A DNA stretch of 64,000 nucleotides. Origin: Hemileia vastatrix (taxonomy: Eukaryota > Basidiomycota > Pucciniomycetes > Pucciniales > Zaghouaniaceae). This document shows, piece after piece, positions 46,751 through 56,382 of this stretch. The position numbers and the translations under genes were made by a program. Under the pieces are notes generated by a model. The model was not told where the DNA came from. It worked only from the letters and a program-made list of their open reading frames with translations, and searched no databases. The stretch spans positions 39,367,183 to 39,431,182 of the forward strand of contig JASXTE010000002.1 of assembly GCA_030280995.1 (NCBI GenBank), written 5' to 3'. Position 1 is the first letter of the stretch. Every line of letters starts with the position of its first letter.

Positions 46751-48160
46751 AAACCCTTTATGTCCAATAGTGGTGTTTGAAGTTTGCTATCTTCTTTGTT
46801 ATTTTGTTGTTTTTCTTTAAATTTCATTTTATTATTTCCTTGCTTCTTCTTCTTCTTCTTCTTCTTCTTCTTCTAGACAACTTGCCAACAATGGGGGACC
46901 TTTCCTAAATATCAACAATTTTGACCTTTGGACAAATGACTTGGTGCATGGACCACCCTCACAAAAAAATACAAACTTTTGCCATGGCTGTGTTTAAAAC
47001 CAGGATTTTAGACAATAGGTTCATATATACTTCAATTAGTATATATTTCAGTGTTATTTTTTGATCACTATAGTAAGTTTACCTTTGTTCCTAGTCAATT
47101 TAACTTTGAGCTTTTATTGCAATAACAGTGTCATTGGCTATTTTTGCTGAATCACTTTATGTAAGTAGTCTTTTTTTTTAAAAAACAAATTTTCCTAGTT
47201 TACAATAATAGAGTAATTCTCTTAGTCCTAAAAGATCAGTATTTTTCTTATTAATTATTAAATTAATTAATTATTAATACTTGATAATTTGATTGACAAT
47301 AATAACATGTAGTGTTTAGTCCCATATATATATATATATATATATTGGTTATTATTTTAACTGATATAATCAAATTAAATTGAAATAAAATATTACTTTG
47401 ATTATTGTTTGATAACTTAAATAATATTCATTGTAAATTTTAATTTTTTAATTTTTTTTCATGCCTCTTTTTTTTATTGAAAAGGACCTATTTTATCTCT
47501 TATAAATCAAAATTGAAAATCATTGTCAATTAAATTAAATTAAATGTGATTTTTTTTTTTTTTTTTTTTTTTTTAGGATACACATGTTATGTTTAAAAAT
47601 TTAACTGATAGGAAGAATAATTTACATGTTGATGATGTTGAATTTTTAGGTTCTTCAACATTACCTTATTTTATTTAGAAAGATTCTTCAGCTGACAGAA
47701 ACCTCATCCACTTCTTCAGGACATTGACATGTCAATGAGAAACGATGAACCTTCCTCCTCCAAAAACAATTCAGAAAGAAGTCAAAACCTTGACTAATCA
47801 ATCTTGAAAATCCCTTTTTTAAAAAATAAATAAATAAATAAAATAAAAAAAAATAAAAAAGATCTCTCTGGAATGGCAAGGTAAACAACCTATCAGGTCA
47901 TATATAAGAAATGAAAGTAAGAAATATGAAGTACAAAGCTAGAGTGGATAGATACATTTTGTGATCAGATGCAAGAGCTGTTAAAGAACAGCCAAAGTCA
48001 TCATCAAAGTATACAACCAAATCTGCATCTTCCTCAATAAACCTCAAAGACTATGGAGGTAGAATAGTGGAAATGGGATGATCTCATGAATCATTTTACA
48101 AGAGGAATGTGCAACCTTCTCTAGATCATTAACCTGGTCCATCCAGGACACTCAATTACT
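46751..48160. other. AT-rich DNA with microsatellites, no gene recognised
   Basis: A CTT repeat at about 46848-46875, a TA repeat at about 47329-47345 and a T run at about 47551-47575. From about 47930 to 48160 the composition is more balanced; this DNA continues after the Ty3 insertion at 58142 and may be an older element. Confidence 0.45.
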
Positions 48161-48165
48161 ATCCT

Positions 48166-49655
48166 TGTCAGGCTAAGGTCAAGTACAAGGACGTGAACTA
48201 GCTTGAATAGTCAGTTGTCTAGAAGATTTTAATGGTCCTATATGAATACTGTAGTTTTAATCCACTAAGTTGTAAAATATAATCAAATATAAAGGTCTCA
48301 GTAATATAATTCTCACTATTCTTATATATGGCTTACAATCTTTGTAGTTGGTAGAAAAATAGATTATTTAATTCAGATACTATTCAAAAGTCTTATAAAA
48401 GTACTAATTGATATGTATTGTAATTTATTTGGTTATATGGGTTGAATTGTAATGATAAAGAATGAAGAAATACAACCCAAAAACCTCCTCCTTTTATACA
48501 CACTGAGTTCCCCAATGATTCCCTTGATGTACCACCCAATACAAAGTTAATGAAGCCTCTAAACAACTAATAGACATGCCCATCAACATTCCCAGTAACC
48601 CATGACATAATTAGAAGAATAACAACCGCCAAAATCCTGTAATAATAAGGGAAATCCATCAAAATTAAAGAAAAAGACAAAAAGAGAGTATATGCGTATA
48701 AAACAATAATATTAAAGACTAAAGGAGACTTTTTAAGGTTAATAATAGCTTAATAATAAGGTGGATTGACTGTAGAAATAATGGGGCTAATCCTGACATT
48801 ATACTACGTGAAATTCCCATTCAAAAATAACCAAAATTGACTGAGAAACCACCCAAAAACTTAAAAAAGAGCGTGAGATGTGGGGTAACTACATGCAGTT
48901 CTTGGCAGGCGCTTGCACGGGTAAATCCTTGACTAAAATTAGGCGAATTTAAGCGTGGTGATGAAATAAAGTGCCAAGAGTGAGGTTATTAATGAAATTA
49001 GTGCATATAAACAAGGTCAATGCATTATTAATTAAGCTAGGACACTAAATAAGCGCCTGTCGCCTATTTTAGTGTGTTTCCCCACAGTGGGCGTAGAATG
49101 TGGGGTAATTATAGTGTGAAAAAGCTAACTTTGCTAAAAATGAAGCTATTCGCACGGGAAAAAAGCAGGCAGTATGTGGCCAGTACACAGAAGCCATTTC
49201 TGGCATAAAAAACACCAAATTTGAAAAGTGTTATTTTTATGCATTTAAATAGCCAAATAAATAGTTCTAAATGAGCCCAATTGATCTGTCAAAGCGCAAT
49301 TTTGATATTCTCAATTTTATAGCGCATATAGTCAACTTTTAAGTGAAATAAAGCGCATTTCTTGTTTTTTGCATAAAACAATGAATATAACAGCTTTAAG
49401 TGTACTTAAAATTTATGTAGCCTTATACTTAAGGTTCTTAAGATTACCCTAACATATTCCAACTTAATATTAAGTACATAAGACCTATAAAAGGTGTATA
49501 TATGCGTGTATATAAGGTGTTATAATGGCATTTTTTGTGTATTATCATAATTTTACTTATGTATACTATTTGTGTACTCTTATTTATTATTCCCATGTAT
49601 AGTTCATGTGTTTAACATTAATTTTTACTCAGTCCTGGAGATATACAGGCTGACA
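48166..49655 (-). repeat. 3' LTR of the full-length Ty3 element (1490 bp)
   Basis: TG...CA ends (TGTCAGGC in window orientation, ending GGCTGACA). It is the empty-site version for the MITE found in the other LTR: GAAGCTATTCGCACGG is uninterrupted near 49146. Confidence 0.95.
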
Positions 49656-49839
49656 CTCACCCACCCAAAAAAAAAACAATAAAAAAAAATGATAAGTTAT
49701 ACATTTTATTTTATTAATTTGTAATTTTCAGGTATTCAGAATAAATCTGTAGCATTAAAGATTCAACTTTAAAGAAATAAAACATAATAAAATACTATGA
49801 GTACTGGTTTTTTAACCCCTCAGCTGGTTGAACAGAAAT

Positions 49840-52659
49840 TTATTTCTGTTTAAATTTTTTAAGAAGGGTGGATAAATTAGAAATTTCTTTTTCAGGTATC
49901 CATTTATCAAATTCATTTGATTTCCCTTTAAATCTTAGTAAATACTCAGTTCCTTTTTCTTTAGTAAGGATTCTTTTCTTGAGTATTTCTTCAATCTCTG
50001 CTTTTTCCACAATTTCTTCAGGTTGCTTTTTAGGCCTTCCCCTTCTTTTAGGAAATAAGTCAGGATCATTTGCATGGTAAGGTTTCAATAATGAGATAGG
50101 GAAAACTGGATGTTTCCTGTCATATGGAGCATATAATATGACTTCCACTGCATTATTCCCAACCATTTTAATTACTACAAAAGGTCCTACAAAGGGATCC
50201 TTTAATTTAACATTACCTTGTAAGTTAAAATGTAGTGTTGATATGAGGACTTCATCTCCCTTTTTAAATTCAAATTCTTTATGAGATTTGTCCCACCTTT
50301 TCTTTTCATATTCAAATGCTTTTTGGATGCATTCTTCTGCATGCTTTCTACACATTTGTTGCATATGAATAAAGGATTTAGTGCCAGGGTGTATATCCAA
50401 CCTTGGTAGTTTATTTAAATGATTTACTGGGGTATTTGGTACATATCCCAGCCAGAGTTCAAATGGTTTCTTCTCTGTTACAGAATGAGTTGTGCTGTTA
50501 TAAGCAAATTCAAGGCCAGGAATTAATGTTACCCAGTCATGTGTGAATTTCTCATTGTCTTTGTATTCTAATCCAAAGGCAAAATATCTTCTGATCATGT
50601 CTTCTAGAGTTTGTATCATCCTCTCAGCCAGCCCATCAGTTTGTGGATGGTGTGCTGTAGACAATTTTAATTGACAACCTGATACTTCCATCAAAGATGT
50701 CCAGAACTCTGAAGTAAATTTAGGGTCTCTGTCAGAGATTATGGCTTTGGGGAACCCAGCAGTATTCATCATCTGATTCCACCATAGTAATGCCAAGTCT
50801 TTTGCAGATACCTCTTTATGGGTAGGGATAAACTTACACATTTTTGTTAATCTATCCACTATTACCCAGCAAGAATTGAAACTTTCTTTTCCTGCTAATG
50901 GCAAGCCAGTTACAAAATCCATGTTTATAATTTCCCATGGAGCTTTTGGCTGCTCTATTTGTTGTAACAACCCAGCTCTCTTCCCAGTTAATCTTTTAGA
51001 TTTCTGACAAGAGTCACATGTTTCAATGTATTTTTGTACATCCTCTTTCATGTTTATCCACCAGGCTGTATTTTTAACTCTGGTTAATGTTTTCTTAAAG
51101 TCAAAATGACCAGCTAAGATGTCATCATGACAAGTACTCAACATTAACTCTTTCATAGAAGGTGGTATTACTATTACATTGCTTAACTTTTTCCTGTAAT
51201 ATATATATCCATCTTCAATTGATAGTTTACCTTTTTCCAACGCATTTTTATACTTTGGAGGCAAGGTTTTAATTAATGCACTCATGGAGGCATTTGTTGG
51301 ATCATTAAGAATGGTAGATAGTTTAGACAAATCTTTATCAGATGAATAATTTTCCAATATAGTTTGCATAAACTCTTCTTCTAAATCCACTATATAAATC
51401 CCAAATATATGTATAACCTCATTTTCAGGCACATAAGCTGGGTTGTCAGCATCATTTGGCAAAGGACTTCTGGATAATAAATCCACATTTGAATGCAATG
51501 TTCCTGCTCTGTGAGTGATTGTCATTCTTCCTCTGTACTCTTGTGCAGCTAGTTGCCATCTAAACATGTGCCTATTAGGTGTTTTCATGTTTAGTAATGA
51601 TTTCACTGCACTGCAATCTGTTATAAGTTCAAACTTCTGGTCTTCCAGATAGTAATGAAGTTTCTCCAAAGCCCACACCACGGCTAAACATTCTAGCTGT
51701 GTGGCACCATACCTTAATTCTGTTTTTCTTAAGGTTCTGGATATATAACAGATAACTACTTCAGATAATTTTCCATTTATTATCTGTTTTTGCTGTAAAG
51801 CAGCACCCAAACCTATGAAACTTGCATCAGTGTACAAGATAAAAGGTAGGGTGAAATCTGGCAGTCCCAATATTGGAGCTGACATTAAACATTCCTTTAA
51901 TTTATTAAAGGCGTGTTGTCTTTCATTATTCCAAATGAAAGCTTCATTCTTCCTGATTAATGTTGTTAAAGGGGCTGCAATGGATTGGTAATTTTTAATA
52001 TATTGTCTATAATATCCACACATACCCAAAAAACTTTGAACCTCTTTTACATTTTTAGGTATCCCAATGTTTTTAATTGCTGCCACTTTATTCTGGTCAA
52101 CACAAATTTGTAATCCAGATACAACATGTCCAAGTACTTTCAAGGATTGAAATCCAAACTTACATTTCTTTAATGCAATAGTCATATTAATTTCATCCAT
52201 TTTTTGAAAGACTCTTTTCAGGTGATTTAAATGTTCATTATATGTTTTTGAAAACACTATGATGTCATCAATATAGACCAATAGCCATCCTTCAACCATT
52301 TCCTGATGAAAAACACTATCCATCAATTTTTGGAAGACTGAAGGGGCATTCTTTGGGCCAAATGGCATTCTCACATACTTATATATACCCATATGTGTGG
52401 TTATTAATAAGTAATTTTGAGAATTTCTTTCCACAGGAATCTGGTGGTAACCCTTGTTCCCATCCATACAGGAAATATATTTTGCTCCTTGTAAGGTAGC
52501 ATGGATAGAAGCTATCCTTGGTAGAGGGTAAATATCATCTACTGTATATGTATTCAGAGCTCTATAATCACCGCATAATCTTGCCTTATCTTTTTCATAA
52601 GAGATTAATACTGGTGAAATGACACAATACTTAGGTGTTGTTTCCACATTTTTCAACAA
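49840..52659 (-). CDS. Ty3 pol: reverse transcriptase, RNase H, integrase, chromodomain
   Basis: The 939-codon frame starts, by annotation only, at an ATG inside the reverse transcriptase region. Domains in order: RT (CGDYRALNTYTVDDIYPLP, then the catalytic LVYIDDIIVFSK), RNase H (LYTDASFIGLGAAL, ITDCSAVKSLL), integrase zinc-binding segment (H...H with CDSCQKSKR), DDE integrase core (INMDFVTGLPL, ISDRDPKFTSEFW, HHPQTDGLAERMIQTLED), C-terminal barrel (KGDEVLIST, GPFVVIKMVGNNAVEV) and a chromodomain (EYLLRFKGKSNEFDKWIPEKEIS). It makes the cDNA and inserts it, probably into chromatin read by the chromodomain. It overlaps the upstream frame by 29 nt in a +1 relation. Confidence 0.95.
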   Translation of the reverse strand: MLKNVETTPKYCVISPVLISYEKDKARLCGDYRALNTYTVDDIYPLPRIASIHATLQGAKYISCMDGNKGYHQIPVERNSQNYLLITTHMGIYKYVRMPFGPKNAPSVFQKLMDSVFHQEMVEGWLLVYIDDIIVFSKTYNEHLNHLKRVFQKMDEINMTIALKKCKFGFQSLKVLGHVVSGLQICVDQNKVAAIKNIGIPKNVKEVQSFLGMCGYYRQYIKNYQSIAAPLTTLIRKNEAFIWNNERQHAFNKLKECLMSAPILGLPDFTLPFILYTDASFIGLGAALQQKQIINGKLSEVVICYISRTLRKTELRYGATQLECLAVVWALEKLHYYLEDQKFELITDCSAVKSLLNMKTPNRHMFRWQLAAQEYRGRMTITHRAGTLHSNVDLLSRSPLPNDADNPAYVPENEVIHIFGIYIVDLEEEFMQTILENYSSDKDLSKLSTILNDPTNASMSALIKTLPPKYKNALEKGKLSIEDGYIYYRKKLSNVIVIPPSMKELMLSTCHDDILAGHFDFKKTLTRVKNTAWWINMKEDVQKYIETCDSCQKSKRLTGKRAGLLQQIEQPKAPWEIINMDFVTGLPLAGKESFNSCWVIVDRLTKMCKFIPTHKEVSAKDLALLWWNQMMNTAGFPKAIISDRDPKFTSEFWTSLMEVSGCQLKLSTAHHPQTDGLAERMIQTLEDMIRRYFAFGLEYKDNEKFTHDWVTLIPGLEFAYNSTTHSVTEKKPFELWLGYVPNTPVNHLNKLPRLDIHPGTKSFIHMQQMCRKHAEECIQKAFEYEKKRWDKSHKEFEFKKGDEVLISTLHFNLQGNVKLKDPFVGPFVVIKMVGNNAVEVILYAPYDRKHPVFPISLLKPYHANDPDLFPKRRGRPKKQPEEIVEKAEIEEILKKRILTKEKGTEYLLRFKGKSNEFDKWIPEKEISNLSTLLKKFKQK

Positions 52660-54886
52660 TACCCATTTCCAACAACAATTTTATATTGTCTTCAATATCT
52701 TTCCTTTTTGCAGGAGATGCTGGGTAAGGTTTCTTTTTTAAGCTGCCAGGAATATTATCCAGATCACAGCTTAGAGAGATTTTCATCTCATGGTCTTTGA
52801 CCAATCCTAGCTCATTTGATCCATGAGCAAATGCCATAGGATATGATTTAATCAATCTCAAAATGTCTTCTTGTTCAATTTTTGAGAGTTGAGGACTGAA
52901 AGAGGCCTTTTGGATTTCATTTTCCAATTCACCCACTTCATTGGTGGCTCTTCCACCTTGCAGTTGTTCTTCTCTAGGAGAAATGGCATATACTGAATTT
53001 TCAGAACATATTTTGAATTTCCTTTTACCATTCACCCCTATGGTGAAACAACTGTTTGCAGGATCTAGTTTAATGCCAAATTTTGTCAATAAATCATTGC
53101 CAATAATAAACCAATCACTACAATTATTATTATCCATTACTACAAATTCACAAACTGCTCTAACATATCCATTATTATATTTAAAGAATACAGCAGTTTT
53201 GTATTTGCCAATTGGATTTAATACTGAACCAAAACCCCTCCAGTTCTTTGTCTGAACAGGTTCTAGTTTTTCCTGGTACTTACTATCAAGTTTCATTAAT
53301 GCATTAAGTGAAACTACACTAACTGCAGCCCCAGTGTCAAGAATGGAATTCATTTCTTTTCCACATATGATAATAGGTGCTCTGATAGGTGTTATTTTGT
53401 AAGTGTCATGAGATACATCTTTAATTATTTCAGCTTCCTCTATGGAAGTTAAAGATGTGTCTGTATGAGGTATAGCATCATTCAGGAACATTATATCCTG
53501 TTCTAATACAAATATCTCATTTTCATCATCACTGTAAGATATGTTACTCTTGCGATCCTCACTGGATTCCACATTCTCATCTTCATGATTACTAGGTTCA
53601 GAATTCTGTGAGGTTTCAATAACATTTATTCTTTTCTTACACGTGTGACCTTTAACCCAAGGTTCATTACATTTGTAACAAGTGTTATTTTCTTGTCTCT
53701 TAGGGACAAGGGGAGCTGAAGGTTTTTTCTTTTCCACTGGTAACTTACTTGTAGTAGGTTTTACCACGTCAACACTTTGTCTGTAATTACTATACTTGGT
53801 TTCATACTTGTGGTTTAATAATATCTCATTGCATATATTAATGAATCCAGAGGTGTCTCTGACAGTTTCAGTTCTAGCTACAATAATGTCTCTAACTGAT
53901 ATAGGCAACTTGTATATTATTTTTTCTTTCCACTCTTCATAATCCATTTTTGGATCCATAGCTTTCATGATTTTTATTAAATTCATTAAGAAGACCATGG
54001 GTTTATCTCCAGCATTTGGATTATATCTGGCCCTTTCATACAGTCTTTGTTGAGTGATTCTAAATTTTGGGCCACCAAATTGCCTTTCAATTAGTGCCTT
54101 CCATTCATTCCAGGAGTAATTAATTCCCTCACTCAATACAGATTCAAACCATAATAAGGCCACATCTGTAAATAAAGATATTAACTTTGAAGTAATTTCT
54201 TCATCAGGTAATTTGTATGAAAATTTCAAGTTATCAATTCTTTGTATGAATTGTTGCCAATCAGATTTTGAATCCCCGTCAAAAGAAGGGTACTGATCTA
54301 ACTTAGGCCAGTTCTTTTGGCTAGTTTTAGCTTCCCTAACCTGAGGAATATTGAGTAATTCACTTACTTTAGAAAGATGATCATTAATTTCATCTTTTAC
54401 TGATTTTATATTCTCAGAGCCCATGACACTATGTTCATGTTCCATCATTGGTTTATCATCAGAGTGTTTCATAAAAACTGGTACTCTTTCTACATAAGAG
54501 GTATTATCCTTTATTGTTTCAGTATTTTTCAAAATGTTGGCTACCTCAATTTCTACTCTTTGTAACCTATCTTTTATTACAGGTACATGAGTTAAAGTAT
54601 CATTTACATTTGAAAAAGACAATTTTACACGTCCCTCTATGGTGGCCATAATATTCTGAGAAGGTTCTAATTTAATTTCTAAATTTTTAATCTCAGAATT
54701 TAATCTTTTGTTTTCATTGATCAATTCATTATTTGAATTCTCAATAATTTTTAACTTATTGGCTGTTGTACTCAATGATTGTGTGATGATTAATAATACA
54801 CTTTCTGTATTATTGTTGGACTCTCTAGAGAATTCTTCCAATTTTTCAATTCTCAATAATAATTTACTAATTATTTTTGATTCCAT
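52631..54886 (-). CDS. Ty3 gag, zinc knuckle and protease, with the very start of reverse transcriptase
   Basis: The 751-residue frame has an N-terminal coiled coil (about 1-150). The capsid-like gag domain follows (WPKLDQYPSFDGDSKSDWQQF through YNPNAGDKPMVFLMNL, about 195-370). A zinc knuckle (CYKCNEPWVKGHTC) is at about 410, then an acidic linker. An aspartic protease (ICGKEMNSILDTGAAVSVVS) is at about 515, and the RT lead-in (LKKKPYPASPAKRKDIEDN, LLLEMGIVEK) closes the frame. The frame ends in the middle of the conserved RT start and continues one base forward in the pol frame. Ribosomal frameshifting normally occurs between gag and pol, not inside RT, so a one-base mutation is the likelier cause. 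Confidence 0.9.
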   Translation of the reverse strand: MESKIISKLLLRIEKLEEFSRESNNNTESVLLIITQSLSTTANKLKIIENSNNELINENKRLNSEIKNLEIKLEPSQNIMATIEGRVKLSFSNVNDTLTHVPVIKDRLQRVEIEVANILKNTETIKDNTSYVERVPVFMKHSDDKPMMEHEHSVMGSENIKSVKDEINDHLSKVSELLNIPQVREAKTSQKNWPKLDQYPSFDGDSKSDWQQFIQRIDNLKFSYKLPDEEITSKLISLFTDVALLWFESVLSEGINYSWNEWKALIERQFGGPKFRITQQRLYERARYNPNAGDKPMVFLMNLIKIMKAMDPKMDYEEWKEKIIYKLPISVRDIIVARTETVRDTSGFINICNEILLNHKYETKYSNYRQSVDVVKPTTSKLPVEKKKPSAPLVPKRQENNTCYKCNEPWVKGHTCKKRINVIETSQNSEPSNHEDENVESSEDRKSNISYSDDENEIFVLEQDIMFLNDAIPHTDTSLTSIEEAEIIKDVSHDTYKITPIRAPIIICGKEMNSILDTGAAVSVVSLNALMKLDSKYQEKLEPVQTKNWRGFGSVLNPIGKYKTAVFFKYNNGYVRAVCEFVVMDNNNCSDWFIIGNDLLTKFGIKLDPANSCFTIGVNGKRKFKICSENSVYAISPREEQLQGGRATNEVGELENEIQKASFSPQLSKIEQEDILRLIKSYPMAFAHGSNELGLVKDHEMKISLSCDLDNIPGSLKKKPYPASPAKRKDIEDNIKLLLEMGIVEKCGNNT

Positions 54887-54904
54887 TGGATTTTCTTTCA
54901 GAAA

Positions 54905-55714
54905 CTATTCAATTTTGTCCGTTTCCAATTCAGAAGATTCATCATCAGGGTCAATTTTTTCTTCATTTGATTCCATTTTTATATTAATAGTATTTTCCTG
55001 GTGATCAATAAAACTATGTACATTGTCCTCATGTAATGACAAGTCTAACATGTTATTTTCAAATGAATAATTTTTTAAATCCTTATCAATTATATCCAAT
55101 AACTCTCTATCAATTTCATTACCTATAAGTAATTCATTGTTAGGATTATATAATTGATCTTGAGAAGATGGATGACTTACCACGGTCTTATTCCATTTCC
55201 CCTGCCTCTCCTTGGCGTTCCCCTGTAAGGGTGACTGCTGGATCCCTGTTGAGGAGGACTGTTGTAGTTTTGGGCATACCAATCCCACTTCCATTTGCTT
55301 ACAGTTATCTTTTGGTCCTCTTCTGGGACTGGAGGTGTTGCTGTGGTATTTGGTGCCACTGGTTGTTGATGAGACCTTATATCCACTAGAGCCTGGTTGA
55401 CTTCTATAAAGCCCTGTGCCGCCCTTTTCTCCAGATTGTTGATCTGGTCTAACATATTGTTTACTCTTATTGTTAGTGTATTCAGTAGGGTTGAGAGGGA
55501 GTGAATTTGCTCTTGTAAGGTGTTTTTGGACTTCTTTATTGACATTTGTTTTAAGAGCTTTTCCTTTTCCTCCATGGACATTGGTGGGGTGTTGTTTATT
55601 GTTACTGGTGATTCTTGACCCTCCATTTGGATGTCCTGTAACAGGTCTTTCAGCTCTAGTTCTTAAGTTATAAGGTTTTGCCTTATTACTTACAATGTCA
55701 TTGTTGTCACACAT
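54905..55714 (-). CDS. Ty3 leader ORF (269 codons), in frame with gag but separated by TAG
   Basis: It begins MCDNNDIVSNKAKPYNLRTR and ends in an acidic stretch (EEKIDPDDESSELETDKIE) followed by TAG at 54907-54905, 19 nt before the gag ATG and in the same frame. The composition is polar (Ser/Asn/Lys). It overlaps completely another ORF at 55626-55177. The acidic C-terminal part after about 55170 has no overlap and looks protein-like, whereas the middle may be the shadow of the other frame. It may represent the N-terminus of a longer gag split by mutation. No known domain. Confidence 0.45.
   Translation of the reverse strand: MCDNNDIVSNKAKPYNLRTRAERPVTGHPNGGSRITSNNKQHPTNVHGGKGKALKTNVNKEVQKHLTRANSLPLNPTEYTNNKSKQYVRPDQQSGEKGGTGLYRSQPGSSGYKVSSTTSGTKYHSNTSSPRRGPKDNCKQMEVGLVCPKLQQSSSTGIQQSPLQGNAKERQGKWNKTVVSHPSSQDQLYNPNNELLIGNEIDRELLDIIDKDLKNYSFENNMLDLSLHEDNVHSFIDHQENTINIKMESNEEKIDPDDESSELETDKIE
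55177..55626 (-). CDS. Ty3 leader ORF in second frame: coiled coil and RG-rich tail
   Basis: This 149-codon frame reads MSMEEKEKLLKQMSIKKSKN, then a heptad-like segment (LSTLLNTLTIRVNNMLDQINNLEKRA), a Trp-rich piece (VSKWKWDWYAQNYNSPPQ) and an RG-rich end (RGTPRRGRGNGIRPW). It looks like a genuine gag-type N-terminus. At its end CCGTGGTAAGTC contains a consensus 5' splice donor (GTAAGT), so the mRNA may be spliced toward gag; no frame-preserving acceptor was established. The relation between the two overlapping frames is unresolved. Confidence 0.5.
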   Translation of the reverse strand: MEGQESPVTINNTPPMSMEEKEKLLKQMSIKKSKNTLQEQIHSLSTLLNTLTIRVNNMLDQINNLEKRAAQGFIEVNQALVDIRSHQQPVAPNTTATPPVPEEDQKITVSKWKWDWYAQNYNSPPQQGSSSHPYRGTPRRGRGNGIRPW

Positions 55715-56365
55715 TTTTACGTGGAATTTTAGAGAATTGAAAGTTTAGATTTGAAAAACTTCAAAAAGGAGTTTAATCAGTATTTATTAATACCACTGAA
55801 GACAATTTTATTGCTTACTTATTGGTATTTAAGTGAATCTTTAAGTGCCAAAAGTCAAATATGCTTTTATGTGGTCACTTGATTTAACTGGTCTACAATA
55901 TGTAGCCGTGTATTTATATTTAAAAAAGAAAATTTGTTAGTAAGATTCTTTCCAAATATTAAATGAATTTTACAAACCAATAAAAAGGGATTAAGAGTCC
56001 TGTAAAAAGAAAACAATTAATCAGTTTAATTGGTTATCATCTGCAAAGATCACAAATTTAATTGGTCTATTGACAGACTCCCACTAAGAACAATTTTATG
56101 TTAAATTAGTGGTAAAAATTTTATCTGCAAAGATCACAAATTTAATTGGTCTATTGACAGACCCACTAATAACAATTATATGTTAAATTAGTGGTAAAAT
56201 TGTTGATTCAATATCACAATTTTATTATATAACAGGGCTTCTTTTTCTGAAATCACTATATAAGTGACCCCAACCTGTTGTAATTATCCAAATATTTCTA
56301 TAGGGATATTATTTACGTGCACCTTCTTTTGAAAATTTCACATACAGGATTATAACAGAATTCTT

Positions 56366-56382
56366 GAGGAAAGGTCCCCAAT
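56366..56382 (-). other. Probable primer binding site of the full-length Ty3 element
   Basis: Directly inside the 5' LTR, the minus strand reads ATTGGGGACCTTTCCTC. TGG two bases from the LTR edge is the expected complement of a tRNA 3' CCA end. The tRNA species was not determined. Confidence 0.55.
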
